A stretch of 64,000 nucleotides of DNA from NCBI RefSeq assembly GCF_000613725.1, contig NZ_BAJN01000002.1, forward strand, positions 186,001 to 250,000. Direction: 5' to 3'. A program made the position numbers and the translations under genes. Each line of letters begins with the position of its first letter. Positions within the stretch are counted from its first letter, which is position 1. A model generated the notes under the pieces. It was not told where the DNA came from. It saw only the letters and a list, made by a program, of their open reading frames with translations, and did no database searches. This stretch comes from Hoylesella pleuritidis JCM 14110. Its GTDB lineage: Bacteria; Bacteroidota; Bacteroidia; Bacteroidales; Bacteroidaceae. Below are positions 8,872-17,249 of the stretch, piece by piece.

Positions 8872-8921
8872 AATATATCGCCGTTTCAAAATCCGACGGC
8901 GACTATTAGGCTCGTATCCTT

Positions 8922-9064
8922 TTGAGAATCAAGTATATATAAATCCAATTACAACTAACGGTTAAATGCCGTGCAACTAATCGTTAATCACACGCCGTTT
9001 AACGGCTTTTCGCGATGTGTTTAACGGCAAATGAAAATCCGTCTCATATCATCTCTTTTTCAAA
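8922..9064. repeat. 22-bp-period palindromic repeat array, locus C
   Basis: Units start at 8955, 8977, 8999 and 9021 (cores CTAACGGTTAA, CTAATCGTTAA, TTAACGGCTTT, TTAACGGCAAA), all 22 bp apart. The left end is TTGAGAATCAAGTATATA (8922-8939) plus a 15-bp box (8940-8954). The right end is the inverse arrangement, a 15-bp box (9032-9046) and TATCATCTCTTTTTCAAA (9047-9064). It sits between divergent genes (dus and the sigma factor). From 9065 to 9319 I see only a -7 box. Confidence 0.9.
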
Positions 9065-9223
9065 GGAGAAAAGAGTATGATTTTCATTGATGTTCTCTGC
9101 TTCTGTCTTGATATATTTATTACTCTTTTTTCTGAGGTCAATTCTCTCTCTATTTACCGTTTTCAGCCCTCTGATTCCAAGTAATCAGGGGGCTGTACAA
9201 ATTCGTTTTTCAAAGGAAAGCAT

Positions 9224-9231
9224 TAAATTTG
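9224..9231 (+). promoter_or_regulatory. -7 box upstream of the sigma-factor operon
   Basis: TAAATTTG matches TAnnTTTG exactly and lies 88 bp before the sigma-factor ATG. No TTTG is present at the expected -33 distance. Confidence 0.4.
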
Positions 9232-9319
9232 TATCTTGAAAAAGTAAAAAATCCGCGTCAAAGGGGGTTAGGAAATCCGTGCGGAAATCGTCATTTCGAT
9301 AAAAGCCAAGCAAAAACAG

Positions 9320-9814
9320 ATGCTCAAAAACGATGAAATCGAACACCTCTACGGGCTGTATCACGACAGAGTACGACGATTAGCTGTGTCTATTCTGCAC
9401 GATACGGAGGAGGCAAAAGATGTTGCCGGCGATATCTTCGCACGCATAACGGATGGGCGGCTGCGTCTTCCCGAAACGAAAGAGGAGGCTTATCTGCTGA
9501 CGACAGTCAGAAACCTGTGTCTCGATAAGATTGCACACCTGCGTGTAAAAGAGCGAATGATGCGTCGACTGACACTCGAAACGGAGCCGACAACAACTTC
9601 TGAAGACGATCGCGAGCGCCGAATCGAACGGTTATGGGCATATGCCGACACGGCATTTACACCGCAAACGCGCCGGGTTTTTATGCTACGCTTCACGCAA
9701 CACAAGTCTTATCGCGACATTGCCGAGACGTTGGGAATCAGTGAAACGGCCGTTTACAAGCATCTGGCACAGGCTTTGGTGAAACTAAAAACATTTGCCG
9801 ACAATGATGAATGA
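9320..9814 (+). CDS. ECF-type RNA polymerase sigma factor
   Basis: A 164-residue sigma-70 family protein with region 2 at about 10-75 (SILHDTEEAKDVAGDIFARI) and a region 4 helix-turn-helix at about 128-155 (SYRDIAETLGISETAVYKHL). It redirects RNA polymerase to a small regulon. Its stop overlaps the start of the anti-sigma gene by 11 bp and the TonB receptor follows, the standard order of a Bacteroidetes trans-envelope signalling unit. Family knowledge says the sigma factor is held by the membrane anti-sigma protein until the receptor binds its ligand; the ligand here is unknown. The ATG at 9320 gives the usual length. Confidence 0.92.
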   Translation: MLKNDEIEHLYGLYHDRVRRLAVSILHDTEEAKDVAGDIFARITDGRLRLPETKEEAYLLTTVRNLCLDKIAHLRVKERMMRRLTLETEPTTTSEDDRERRIERLWAYADTAFTPQTRRVFMLRFTQHKSYRDIAETLGISETAVYKHLAQALVKLKTFADNDE

Positions 9815-10496
9815 GCAGAAAATGGAACGGCTCTTGCGAATGGCGGAATATCCGGAGCTGTACGATGACAGGGAGTTAGAAGAACTGATGCGCGACGAAG
9901 AGTGCAGAGAAGTGTATGAGTTGATGGTTGAACTGGGGGCCTCCCGCGGCCCCTCCAAAGAAAAGGAGATGCAGAGCTCCTCCCAACCTCTCCAAGGGGG
10001 AGGAGCTCTTGGCGGTAAACGGCTTGACAAAAGCTCGTTTTTACAAGAGTGGGAGGATGTTAGGCCCGAAAGACTTGCAGGTAAACGGGCGATGAAAATA
10101 AGGTGGAAGATGGCAGCAATGTTCGTCGGTGTGGTGATGATGGCAGGCTTTGCATTTGCTGCCATACATCTCGCCACCCGTCATCGGCAGTCGGATGTGC
10201 GTCAAACGGCAGTTATTCAACAAGTGAAAAAGCGTAATCAGGCCTCCCATAGACAAGATTCTGTCAAGTCCTCTTCCCCGGAAAGGAGGCCGGGAGAGGT
10301 CGCTTTGCCCGATCTTTTGTCTGCTATCGCCGCTCACTATCACCTCACCGTGGCGTATAAAAACGAGCGGGTGCGACAGTTGCGACTGTTCTTCAAATGG
10401 GATAAAACGCGGAGTATTGAGGAGATTGTGGCCGATTTGAACCATTTTGAACATATTCACCTGACCTTGGAAGGGCAAAAACTGACGGTCAAATAA
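9804..10496 (+). CDS. Anti-sigma factor-like membrane protein with STN-type C-terminus
   Basis: About 230 residues from the ATG at 9804 (a TTG at 9795 is also in frame). The N-terminal part (about 1-45, MERLLRMAEYPELYDDRELE) is acidic and cytoplasmic. A low-complexity stretch (about 47-75) is encoded by a G/C-rich repeat. One membrane helix follows near 100-118 (MAAMFVGVVMMAGFAFAA). The periplasmic C-terminus (about 170-230, LLSAIAAHYHLTVAYKN..FFKWDKTRSIEEIVADL) looks like the STN/DUF4974 domain. I see no classical FecR domain between helix and STN, only a short linker, part of which is also repeat-encoded. The gene order sigma, this gene, TonB receptor supports an anti-sigma role; the exact family is inferred. 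Confidence 0.75.
   Translation: MMNEQKMERLLRMAEYPELYDDRELEELMRDEECREVYELMVELGASRGPSKEKEMQSSSQPLQGGGALGGKRLDKSSFLQEWEDVRPERLAGKRAMKIRWKMAAMFVGVVMMAGFAFAAIHLATRHRQSDVRQTAVIQQVKKRNQASHRQDSVKSSSPERRPGEVALPDLLSAIAAHYHLTVAYKNERVRQLRLFFKWDKTRSIEEIVADLNHFEHIHLTLEGQKLTVK
9934..10015. repeat. G/C-rich dispersed repeat inside the anti-sigma gene
   Basis: Contains GCCTCCCGCGGCCCCTCC, then CAACCTCTCCAAGGGGGAGG, with nested inverted repeats. It is in frame and encodes a Gly/Ser/Gln-rich linker. A related shorter copy is at 10270-10299. Confidence 0.65.
10270..10299. repeat. Short G/C-rich dispersed repeat inside the anti-sigma gene
   Basis: CTTCCCCGGAAAGGAGGC followed by CGGGAGAGG, encoding SSPERRPGE between the membrane helix and the STN-like domain. 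It resembles the other CTCC/GGAG copies in the window. Confidence 0.5.
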
Positions 10497-10511
10497 TACT
10501 GCTTGAAGAAT

Positions 10512-13073
10512 ATGAAGAAACGAATCGCAATAGGAATCATTGTCTTGCTGTGCGGATTCTGCGGTGCTTTGTCGGCCCAGAAGATCAACCGCAGTTATCG
10601 GACGACATCGCTTTCCCGGGTGTTGGAAGACCTCGGGCAGGCCTCCGAACAGTATATCATCAGCTTTATCTACAATGATCTGGAAGACTTTACTGTCACA
10701 ACCGATCTCCGAAACTGCTCGATTCCCGACGCGGTAAGGGCCGTTTGCGCGCTCTACCCGATGAAAATAACTTTCGACGGCAATCAAATCTATGTCGAAT
10801 GCACGCAAAAGATCGCCCGAAAGGTTACGGGTAAGGTCGTGGACTGTCGTGGCCGCCCTGTCGAGTTTGCCAATATCGTCCTGCTGTCTGCTACGGATTC
10901 TCTTTTTATCAACGGTGGGGTGAGCAACGAAAACGGCGATTTCGTTATCCCCTGCGACGTCAGACAGCTGTTGGTGAAAGTTACTTGCGTGGGCTATCGC
11001 ACGCTTTGGCGTACCGTTTCGACAGAAAATATCGGCACGGTGAGACTCACCGCTGAGTCGTATGCCATCAAGGGGGTGGTTGTTAAAGGTGAAAGGCCAC
11101 AGTATAAAATGGCGAACGGCGGAATAACTGTCGATGTGGAACACTCGCTTCTGTCACAAATGGGGACGGCCAACGACGTACTCGCGCAGCTGCCTCGCGT
11201 GAAAGTGAGTGGCGAGGGGGAGGTGAGCGTCTTCGCCAAAGGAACTCCTCAAATCTATATCAATAATAAATTAATGCGTGATAAGAGCGAGTTACAGCAG
11301 CTCAAGTCTGCTGACATCAAGTCCGTAGACCTCATTACGAGTCCCGGTGCACGCTATGGTGCGACAGTGGAGTCGGTTATCCACATCAAAACCAAGCGTA
11401 AGCAAGGCGACGGTTTCAGCTTTCGCGCCGATGCAAATGCCAAATATAACAGCAAATGGGGCGGTTATCAGGAAAACTATTTCAAGTTCCGAAGCAAGGG
11501 CTTTGAGGTCTTTGCAGATGGATTTTGGAGTGATCGATATAGTGGGGAAAACAATAACTTTGGGCAGGAGATACGCGGTGGCAGCGGTGTTACCCGTGTG
11601 AAAGAAGATCTTCAAGATGGAATGCGCACGGCAGGATTGGATGGTAAGATTGGCACCAATTATGATATTGATGACAATAACGCTGTCGGTGCATCTTACT
11701 CGGTTTATAAATCGCTGTTTTCTAACCTTGAAGTCGATGGAGCTATCTATAACATATGGCGCAATGATCAGCCTGTCGGGCAGGTCATTGCAGACATGCG
11801 AAGAAAAGAAAATAATGGTCCGAACCACGAATTGAATCTATATTATATAGGTAAAGCCGGTAAATGGGAATTCGATTTCAACGGAACCTATTTATGGAAG
11901 AAAAACCATGTGAAGATGTTTGAGAATGAACGAGGCGTCAATTTGGAAAATCGTGAGGTGCATACGGCGTCAAGCCAGCGCAATCGGATGCTTGCCGGCA
12001 AGTTGGTTTTGAGTTACCCTGTGGGGAAAGGACGATTATCGGTGGGCTCGGAGGTGACCCATACCAATGCTTATGGTGATTATCAAAATCAAGAGAACTA
12101 TGTAACGGCCTCGCAGACGAATATTAAGGAAAGTAATCTGGCTGGTTTTGCTGAGATAGAAATGCCGTGGGGCAACTTCTCTTTTGATGTCGGTCTGCGC
12201 CTTGAGCACGTCAAAGCCGACTATTATTCATTCGGAGTTTGGCAGCAAGAGCCCAGTCGTCGTTACACCGATTGGTTCCCCAATCTCTCTGTTTCGTGGC
12301 AGAAAGGGCTCTGGGGTGTGCAATTCAGCTATGTCAATAAAACCTTTCGACCGGATTATCAGTCATTACGTAGCGACATTCAATATACCAATCGGTATAT
12401 ATATGAGGGTGGAAATCCTTATCTTAGACCTTCGGTGAAGCACAGCTTAGCACTTGTGGGCACCCATTCGTGGCTTTCTGCCGAGGTTGGATATAATTAC
12501 ATCAAGAACGATATACTGTGGATGGCAACGCTATACGAGAACAAAGACATTGCATTTTTGCGTAATCGGAACGTCAACCACACGCAAAACGTTTATGTAT
12601 CTGTGGTTGCTTCGCCCCGGTTTGTGTGGTTTCAGCCTACCATTGAATTAGATTACCGAAAGCAATTATTCGATGCCCGGGCATACGGAAGCAGTAGGAA
12701 GTTGAATAAACCGCAATGGAAAGTCGAAATGAAAAATAAGTTTGTCATTACATCCACTTGTTTTGCGATGCTTAATATGTGGTATTCGACTGGTAGTGCA
12801 ACTGATTTGAGCCTATCAAAACAGGCCGGTTCGATAGACATTTCATTGATCAAATCATTCTTTCAGAAGTCTTTTACTGTGAATCTTTACGTTACCGATC
12901 TGTTGAAAACCAATAAAGAGCGATGGACAATGTATGGAAATAACGTGGATTTATGGAAAGATTGCTACAACTATGAGCGTCGCGTAGGCATCACTTTGAC
13001 CTATAACTTCAACGCATCACATAGCAAATACAAGGGAACGGGTGCCGGAAACGACGAGAAGAGGCGGCTGTAA
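10512..13073 (+). CDS. TonB-dependent outer-membrane receptor with STN signalling domain
   Basis: About 853 residues from the ATG at 10512; a TTG three codons earlier is in frame but less likely. Signal peptide 1-22 (ends GALSAQ). An STN-like domain follows (about 25-100, INRSYRTTSLSRVLEDLGQA), then a carboxypeptidase-regulatory fold (about 105-185, GKVVDCRGRPVEFANIVL), a plug (about 200-295, NDVLAQLPRVKVSGEGEV and DLITSPGARYGATVESVI) and a large beta-barrel. The STN domain is typical of receptors that signal to an anti-sigma factor, which fits the two preceding genes. There is no SusD partner, so it is more like a FecA-type or peptide/metal receptor than a glycan importer. The substrate cannot be told from sequence. 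Confidence 0.88.
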   Translation: MKKRIAIGIIVLLCGFCGALSAQKINRSYRTTSLSRVLEDLGQASEQYIISFIYNDLEDFTVTTDLRNCSIPDAVRAVCALYPMKITFDGNQIYVECTQKIARKVTGKVVDCRGRPVEFANIVLLSATDSLFINGGVSNENGDFVIPCDVRQLLVKVTCVGYRTLWRTVSTENIGTVRLTAESYAIKGVVVKGERPQYKMANGGITVDVEHSLLSQMGTANDVLAQLPRVKVSGEGEVSVFAKGTPQIYINNKLMRDKSELQQLKSADIKSVDLITSPGARYGATVESVIHIKTKRKQGDGFSFRADANAKYNSKWGGYQENYFKFRSKGFEVFADGFWSDRYSGENNNFGQEIRGGSGVTRVKEDLQDGMRTAGLDGKIGTNYDIDDNNAVGASYSVYKSLFSNLEVDGAIYNIWRNDQPVGQVIADMRRKENNGPNHELNLYYIGKAGKWEFDFNGTYLWKKNHVKMFENERGVNLENREVHTASSQRNRMLAGKLVLSYPVGKGRLSVGSEVTHTNAYGDYQNQENYVTASQTNIKESNLAGFAEIEMPWGNFSFDVGLRLEHVKADYYSFGVWQQEPSRRYTDWFPNLSVSWQKGLWGVQFSYVNKTFRPDYQSLRSDIQYTNRYIYEGGNPYLRPSVKHSLALVGTHSWLSAEVGYNYIKNDILWMATLYENKDIAFLRNRNVNHTQNVYVSVVASPRFVWFQPTIELDYRKQLFDARAYGSSRKLNKPQWKVEMKNKFVITSTCFAMLNMWYSTGSATDLSLSKQAGSIDISLIKSFFQKSFTVNLYVTDLLKTNKERWTMYGNNVDLWKDCYNYERRVGITLTYNFNASHSKYKGTGAGNDEKRRL

Positions 13074-13128
13074 GCAGTGCCTCTTTATCCTTTTTGCCTA
13101 TCCGCTCCTCATTTTCAAAAGAATTGTT

Positions 13129-13136
13129 TACCTTTG
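13129..13136 (+). promoter_or_regulatory. Possible -7 box of the prmC operon
   Basis: TACCTTTG matches the -7 consensus, 104 bp before the prmC ATG. No -33 box at the right distance. Confidence 0.35.
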
Positions 13137-13239
13137 CATTCGTTGCAATGGCGATGAAGATGGAATTGGGCAGCAGTTTGTTGTCTAATTGAAAACATTA
13201 TAAAGCGATGGAATGAAAACTTAAAGAACATCCTAAGTA

Positions 13240-14091
13240 ATGATAAAACAAATACAGATAGGCTCATTTTATCACCGATTGTGTCGCCGTCTTGAGCCAA
13301 TTTACGGCAAGAGAGAGGCTAAGGACATTGTGTTACTGGTGCTCGAAATGTGCTTTGGAGTCACGATGACGGATGTGGTGTGCGGTAAATTGGATGAACT
13401 GGGCGAGGCGGAGCTGACCGAATTAGAGCGGATAATGCTGCGATTGGAACGTAATGAGCCTGTACAGTATGTGTTAGAAAAGGCTTATTTCGGCAGCGAC
13501 ATATATGAGGTGACGCCCGATGTACTCATTCCACGACCCGAAACAGAGGCACTCTGTCGGTGGATTGTTGAAGAAACGCGAGATGAAAAGCGGTTGCTCG
13601 ATTGCTGCACGGGCAGCGGTTGTATTGCCATTACATTGAAGAAACGATGCCCGCAGTTATCTGTCGACGCTTACGACTTGTCGAATGCAGCTTTGAATGT
13701 GGCCCGGCGCAATGCTGAACGGTTGCAACAAGATATCTATTTATTTCGGATGGATGCGCTGAATCCCGTTCCTGCTAAGGGGAAATATGATATCATTGTG
13801 GCCAATCCGCCCTATATCTGTGAACAAGAGAAGCGAGATATGCGGCCCAATGTGCTCTGGTTCGAGCCTCACGAAGCACTGTTCGTTCCCGACAGCGACC
13901 CTCTTCGTTTCTATATGGCTATTACTCGTTATGCAGTTGACGCTTTGAATACCGGTGGCCGACTCTATTTCGAGATTAATCCGCTGTTTGTTGAAGCGTT
14001 GGACGTGATGATGCGTCGTTTCGGATTCCGTGAAATAGAAGTCAATAATAGTTTCGGCTATGACCGACGAATGATGAAAGCTAAGCTATGA
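13240..14091 (+). CDS. prmC: Peptide chain release factor N5-glutamine methyltransferase
   Basis: Methylates the Gln of the GGQ motif of release factors RF1 and RF2 using S-adenosylmethionine, which speeds translation termination. The 283 residues match the family. The SAM site is LLDCCTGSGCIAI (about 117-129) and the catalytic motif is VANPPY (about 187-192). PrmC-type GPVQYVLEKAYF-like spacing is seen as NEPVQYVLEKAYFGS near 75-90. The start at 13240 follows a weak purine-rich site. The TGA overlaps the ATG of recX by 4 bp, indicating translational coupling in a prmC-recX-comF operon. Confidence 0.95.
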   Translation: MIKQIQIGSFYHRLCRRLEPIYGKREAKDIVLLVLEMCFGVTMTDVVCGKLDELGEAELTELERIMLRLERNEPVQYVLEKAYFGSDIYEVTPDVLIPRPETEALCRWIVEETRDEKRLLDCCTGSGCIAITLKKRCPQLSVDAYDLSNAALNVARRNAERLQQDIYLFRMDALNPVPAKGKYDIIVANPPYICEQEKRDMRPNVLWFEPHEALFVPDSDPLRFYMAITRYAVDALNTGGRLYFEINPLFVEALDVMMRRFGFREIEVNNSFGYDRRMMKAKL

Positions 14092-14567
14092 ACAAAGATA
14101 TGACAGAACAACAAGTGCTTGCTCGTCTTACTGCCGAGTGTGCCAGAGCCGAGCATTGCACAGGAGAGATGCTCGAAAAGATGCGTAGATGGGGTGTTGA
14201 CGATGATGTACAGGATCGTGTGATGGCGTATCTGATCAAGGGAAAATATGTAGATGACGAGCGATTTTGCCGTTTGTTTGTCCGCGATAAGATTCGATTC
14301 AATGGTTGGGGAAGGCGTAAAGTGGAGCAGGCTCTTTACCAGAAGCGCGTCGATAAAGCTGTGTCAGGGCCGGTTTTAGATGAAATCGAGGATGTGGAAT
14401 ACATTGAGGCGTTGCGCCCACTTATTCATTCGAAACGTAAGTCGACAAAAGCTACGAACGAATATGAGCTCAATCAGAAGCTGATGAAGTTTGCTTTGAG
14501 TCGCGGTTTTGAATGGAACATCATCCGTCAGTGTATCGACGGAGCCGAAAGAGAGGACTATGATTAG
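14088..14567 (+). CDS. recX: Regulatory protein RecX
   Basis: Modulates RecA filament growth. The 159-residue protein shows the helical triplet repeats of the family: YLIKGKYVDDERFCRLFV RD (about 46-65) and FNGWGRRKVEQALYQKRVD (about 69-87), where WG-[RK]-[RK]-[KR] is the RecX hallmark. It overlaps prmC by 4 bp and the comF start by 8 bp, so the three are probably co-translated. recA is not in the window. Confidence 0.9.
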   Translation: MNKDMTEQQVLARLTAECARAEHCTGEMLEKMRRWGVDDDVQDRVMAYLIKGKYVDDERFCRLFVRDKIRFNGWGRRKVEQALYQKRVDKAVSGPVLDEIEDVEYIEALRPLIHSKRKSTKATNEYELNQKLMKFALSRGFEWNIIRQCIDGAEREDYD

Positions 14568-15255
14568 CTTTTGGGACCGTTTACTAAATCTCATTTCGCC
14601 CCAACCTTGTGCGATGTGCGGGCGTAGACTCAGCATCAGTGAGGAGCTTATATGCTGTGAATGTAATCTGGACTTGCCGCGAACAAACTATGATACCGAC
14701 CCGTATAGCAACGAATTAGCCCACTGTTTTTGGGGATTGATACCCATAGAACGCTGTTACGCATTCACGTTTTATCGTAGCAAGAGTCTCACCAGCCATA
14801 TTATCTATGGTTTGAAATATGGAGGAAGAAGAGAGTGGGGGGTGACTGCAGGTCGAATGATTGCACGCGAAATTATCGGGAGCGGTTTTTTCGAAGGTAT
14901 AGATCTGTTGTTGCCGGTGCCTTTGACACGCAAACGACGCAGAAGTCGTGGTTATAACCAAAGTGAAGAACTGGCTCGCGGTATCAGCGAAGTAACCGAA
15001 ATTCCGGTCGAAACTCGTTCGGTGTGTCGCAAAATATTTGCAGGGAGCCAGACAAGCAGGAATCGTTGGCAACGAGTAGAGAATGTTGCAGATGCTTTTG
15101 AGTTGGTAGACGCCGGGCCGGTGCACGCTCGTCACGTTTTGATTGTCGATGATGTGGTAACCACAGGAGCTACAATCAGGGCTTGTGCACAGCAGCTGGT
15201 CAAGGCAGGAGTAGCTAAAATCAGTGTGCTTGCATTCGGATTTGCTAAGTCTTAA
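14560..15255 (+). CDS. ComF family phosphoribosyltransferase-like protein
   Basis: About 231 residues from the ATG at 14560, which overlaps the recX stop; an upstream in-frame start at 14509 would only add recX-shadow sequence. Two N-terminal CxxC pairs (C17/C20 and C32/C35) form the zinc finger of ComF proteins. The C-terminal half is a type I phosphoribosyltransferase fold with the PRPP loop VLIVDDVVTTGATI (about 190-203). Relatives are linked to DNA uptake and, in some species, to replication restart; the actual reaction is not established. Third gene of the prmC-recX-comF operon. Confidence 0.92.
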   Translation: MISFWDRLLNLISPQPCAMCGRRLSISEELICCECNLDLPRTNYDTDPYSNELAHCFWGLIPIERCYAFTFYRSKSLTSHIIYGLKYGGRREWGVTAGRMIAREIIGSGFFEGIDLLLPVPLTRKRRRSRGYNQSEELARGISEVTEIPVETRSVCRKIFAGSQTSRNRWQRVENVADAFELVDAGPVHARHVLIVDDVVTTGATIRACAQQLVKAGVAKISVLAFGFAKS

Positions 15256-15276
15256 CATATAAAAGTACGTATTCTG

Positions 15277-15307
15277 TTGCCGAATTGGATAAATAATACT
15301 ATCTTTG
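15277..15307 (+). promoter_or_regulatory. Promoter of pyrE
   Basis: TTG at 15277-15279 and TATCTTTG at 15300-15307, 20 bp apart. The ATG is 33 bp downstream. Confidence 0.75.
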
Positions 15308-15340
15308 CACAATTGTATCTTTTAAATATCGATAAATAAT

Positions 15341-15964
15341 ATGGACACATTGAAGAGTGCTTTTGCATCAAGGCTACTGAAAATCAACGCTATCAAATTG
15401 CAGCCTAACAATCCTTTCACGTGGGCTTCGGGATGGAAGTCGCCGTTCTATTGTGATAACCGGAAGACGCTCTCGTATCCGGAGTTGCGCAATTATGTCA
15501 AGATTGAGCTCGTGCACACTATCTTGGATCATTTCCCCGAGGTTGAAGCCATTGCGGGAGTAGCCACTGGAGCCATTCCGCAAGGTGCGCTTGTAGCCGA
15601 TGCTTTGAATCTGCCTTTTGTCTATGTACGTAATAAACCAAAAGACCACGGCCTCGAAAATCTCATCGAGGGAGAGCTGAAAGCGGGAATGAAAGTGGTA
15701 GTTGTAGAGGATTTAATATCCACCGGAGGCAGTTCTTTGAAAGCAGTTGAAGCGATTCGGAATAATGCTTGCGAAGTGATCGGTATGGTGGCGTCTTATA
15801 CTTATGGGTTCCCTGTAGCCAAGAAAGCGTTTAAAGATGCACAGATCAAGTTGGTTACACTGACTGATTATGAGCACGTTGTAGATGAAGCATTGAAGAC
15901 AGGTTACATCGATGATAGTGATGTAGAGGTCCTTCACGAGTGGCGCAAAGATCCGGCACATTGA
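15341..15964 (+). CDS. pyrE: Orotate phosphoribosyltransferase
   Basis: Converts orotate and PRPP to orotidine 5'-phosphate in pyrimidine synthesis. The 207 residues match the family. The PRPP-binding loop is VVVVEDLISTGGSSL (about 121-135); the flexible catalytic loop is the KPKDHGLENLIEGEL region (about 98-112). SGWKSPFYCDNRKTLSYPE near 29-47 is the conserved OPRTase N-terminal segment. It has its own consensus promoter (15277-15307) and is separated from the next gene by a 116-bp gap with an AT-rich inverted repeat. Confidence 0.96.
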   Translation: MDTLKSAFASRLLKINAIKLQPNNPFTWASGWKSPFYCDNRKTLSYPELRNYVKIELVHTILDHFPEVEAIAGVATGAIPQGALVADALNLPFVYVRNKPKDHGLENLIEGELKAGMKVVVVEDLISTGGSSLKAVEAIRNNACEVIGMVASYTYGFPVAKKAFKDAQIKLVTLTDYEHVVDEALKTGYIDDSDVEVLHEWRKDPAH

Positions 15965-15993
15965 TGAATAAATGAATAAGTGCATTTGTGTGT

Positions 15994-16056
15994 GAGTTTT
16001 TTAGTTTTAGCTTGTTTCATTCTTGTCTCGGAAGAGGACTTATAAACTAAAAACTC
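15994..16056. repeat. AT-rich inverted repeat between pyrE and the SRPBCC gene
   Basis: GAGTTTTTTAGTTT (from 15994) pairs with AAACTAAAAACTC (16044-16056). The AAACTAAAAACT half recurs in the leader of the SusC gene (33276-33313). It could end pyrE transcription or be a dispersed sequence. Confidence 0.45.
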
Positions 16057-16080
16057 ATCACTTTACAAACTCAAAATACG

Positions 16081-16497
16081 ATGACAAGCAAATTTGAGAG
16101 TAGTATCAGAGTAATTCCCTACACGCAACAGACAGTATATGACAGCCTGAGTAATTTGGAAAATCTGGGCAAAGTGAAAGACCGTATCCCCGAAGATAAG
16201 GCCAAAGATTTGGTTTTTGACAAGGATTCGATATCTATCAACGTTGCACCTGTCGGACAAATCAAACTCCGTGTAATGGAGCGCGAGGCTCCGACGTGTA
16301 TTAAATTCGAAACGGAACAGTCGCCGATGCCCTTTAATTTCTGGGTTCAATTGCTGCCCGTGACCGATGTTTCGTGTAAAATGAAGTTGACAATCAAAGC
16401 AGATCTCAATCCGTTTATCAAAGGAATGGTGAAGAAACCATTGCAAGAGGGTATCGAAAAGATTGCCGACGTTCTGCAAAATATTAAATATGGGTAA
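16081..16497 (+). CDS. SRPBCC family protein
   Basis: A 138-residue cytosolic protein without signal or membrane segments. The order of strands and the C-terminal helix (NPFIKGMVKKPLQEGIEKIA, about 107-126) fit the START/Bet v 1-like SRPBCC fold, which makes a hydrophobic ligand pocket; Bacteroidetes have a conserved short member just like this. Its ligand and role are unknown. The final codons overlap the next gene by 8 bp, so the two are probably co-expressed. Confidence 0.75.
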   Translation: MTSKFESSIRVIPYTQQTVYDSLSNLENLGKVKDRIPEDKAKDLVFDKDSISINVAPVGQIKLRVMEREAPTCIKFETEQSPMPFNFWVQLLPVTDVSCKMKLTIKADLNPFIKGMVKKPLQEGIEKIADVLQNIKYG

Positions 16498-17086
16498 GTG
16501 GCGAAAGCATAAACGAATGTACCGTATATTCGGACTCACAATTGTTTCTACTGCTTTGATGCTGATATCCTGCGGCGAAGTACAGAACGAATACACCACA
16601 GATGTGAGCTATTTTGTGTTCGATAATTCCGTACATCAGGATCAGACGTTGGCCGGTGCGATGAATCCGAATGCACCGGGAGTCTTTTGCTTTATTTCGC
16701 AATCTATGAAATCAGGAGTTGTCCGATTGTTATTCCAAAATAATCAGAGGCTTGAAAGTAGCGTTATAGCCAATGCCAAAGATTTGAAACGCCCTCTCCG
16801 ATTGGGGTATAATAATGGAATTATCGTCGGATACGGTAATTTAGACTATCCTGCTATATTCTATGCATATGATAAAGAGTGTCCCAATTGTTTCGATCCT
16901 GATGCCGTTCCTGTGCAGAGTAAACCACTCACGATGATGAGCAATGGCATTGCACGATGCAATGTATGCCGACGCGAATATAATTTGAATGCCGACGGTT
17001 CCATCACTAAGGGCGATGCGGGTAAAAAAATGATACGTTATCGAGCACAGACGACGGGTGCTTTGGGACAGATTGTGGTCAACTAA
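16490..17086 (+). CDS. Lipoprotein with two CxxC pairs, function unknown
   Basis: About 198 residues from the ATG at 16490 (16517 is an equally good start, giving a shorter signal MYRIFGLTIVSTALMLISC). Lipobox LISC puts the Cys at about residue 26. The mature part has two CxxC pairs, CPNC (about 133) and CNVC (about 160), spaced like a zinc ribbon or a Rieske-type fold that lacks its His ligands. The gene overlaps the SRPBCC gene by 8 bp and ends just before a tRNA promoter. I recognise it as a Bacteroidetes conserved lipoprotein but cannot assign a function. Confidence 0.7.
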   Translation: MGKWRKHKRMYRIFGLTIVSTALMLISCGEVQNEYTTDVSYFVFDNSVHQDQTLAGAMNPNAPGVFCFISQSMKSGVVRLLFQNNQRLESSVIANAKDLKRPLRLGYNNGIIVGYGNLDYPAIFYAYDKECPNCFDPDAVPVQSKPLTMMSNGIARCNVCRREYNLNADGSITKGDAGKKMIRYRAQTTGALGQIVVN

Positions 17087-17109
17087 TATATTAAAATGTC
17101 CTAAATACT

Positions 17110-17140
17110 TTTGCCATTTAGATAATTCGCCTTACCTTTG
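17110..17140 (+). promoter_or_regulatory. Promoter of the tRNA-Gly/tRNA-Leu unit
   Basis: TTTG (17110-17113), 19 bp, TACCTTTG (17133-17140): exact consensus. The first tRNA begins 16 bp after the -7 box. Confidence 0.88.
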
Positions 17141-17155
17141 CATTACAGAATGTTT

Positions 17156-17228
<73 letters not shown>

Positions 17229-17249
17229 CGATATAAATTAATTCCCGAT

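Noticed and set aside
10041..11144. Minus-strand 367-codon frame opposite the anti-sigma and TonB receptor genes
   Set aside because: Antisense to two well-supported genes, His/Arg-rich composition typical of a shadow frame.
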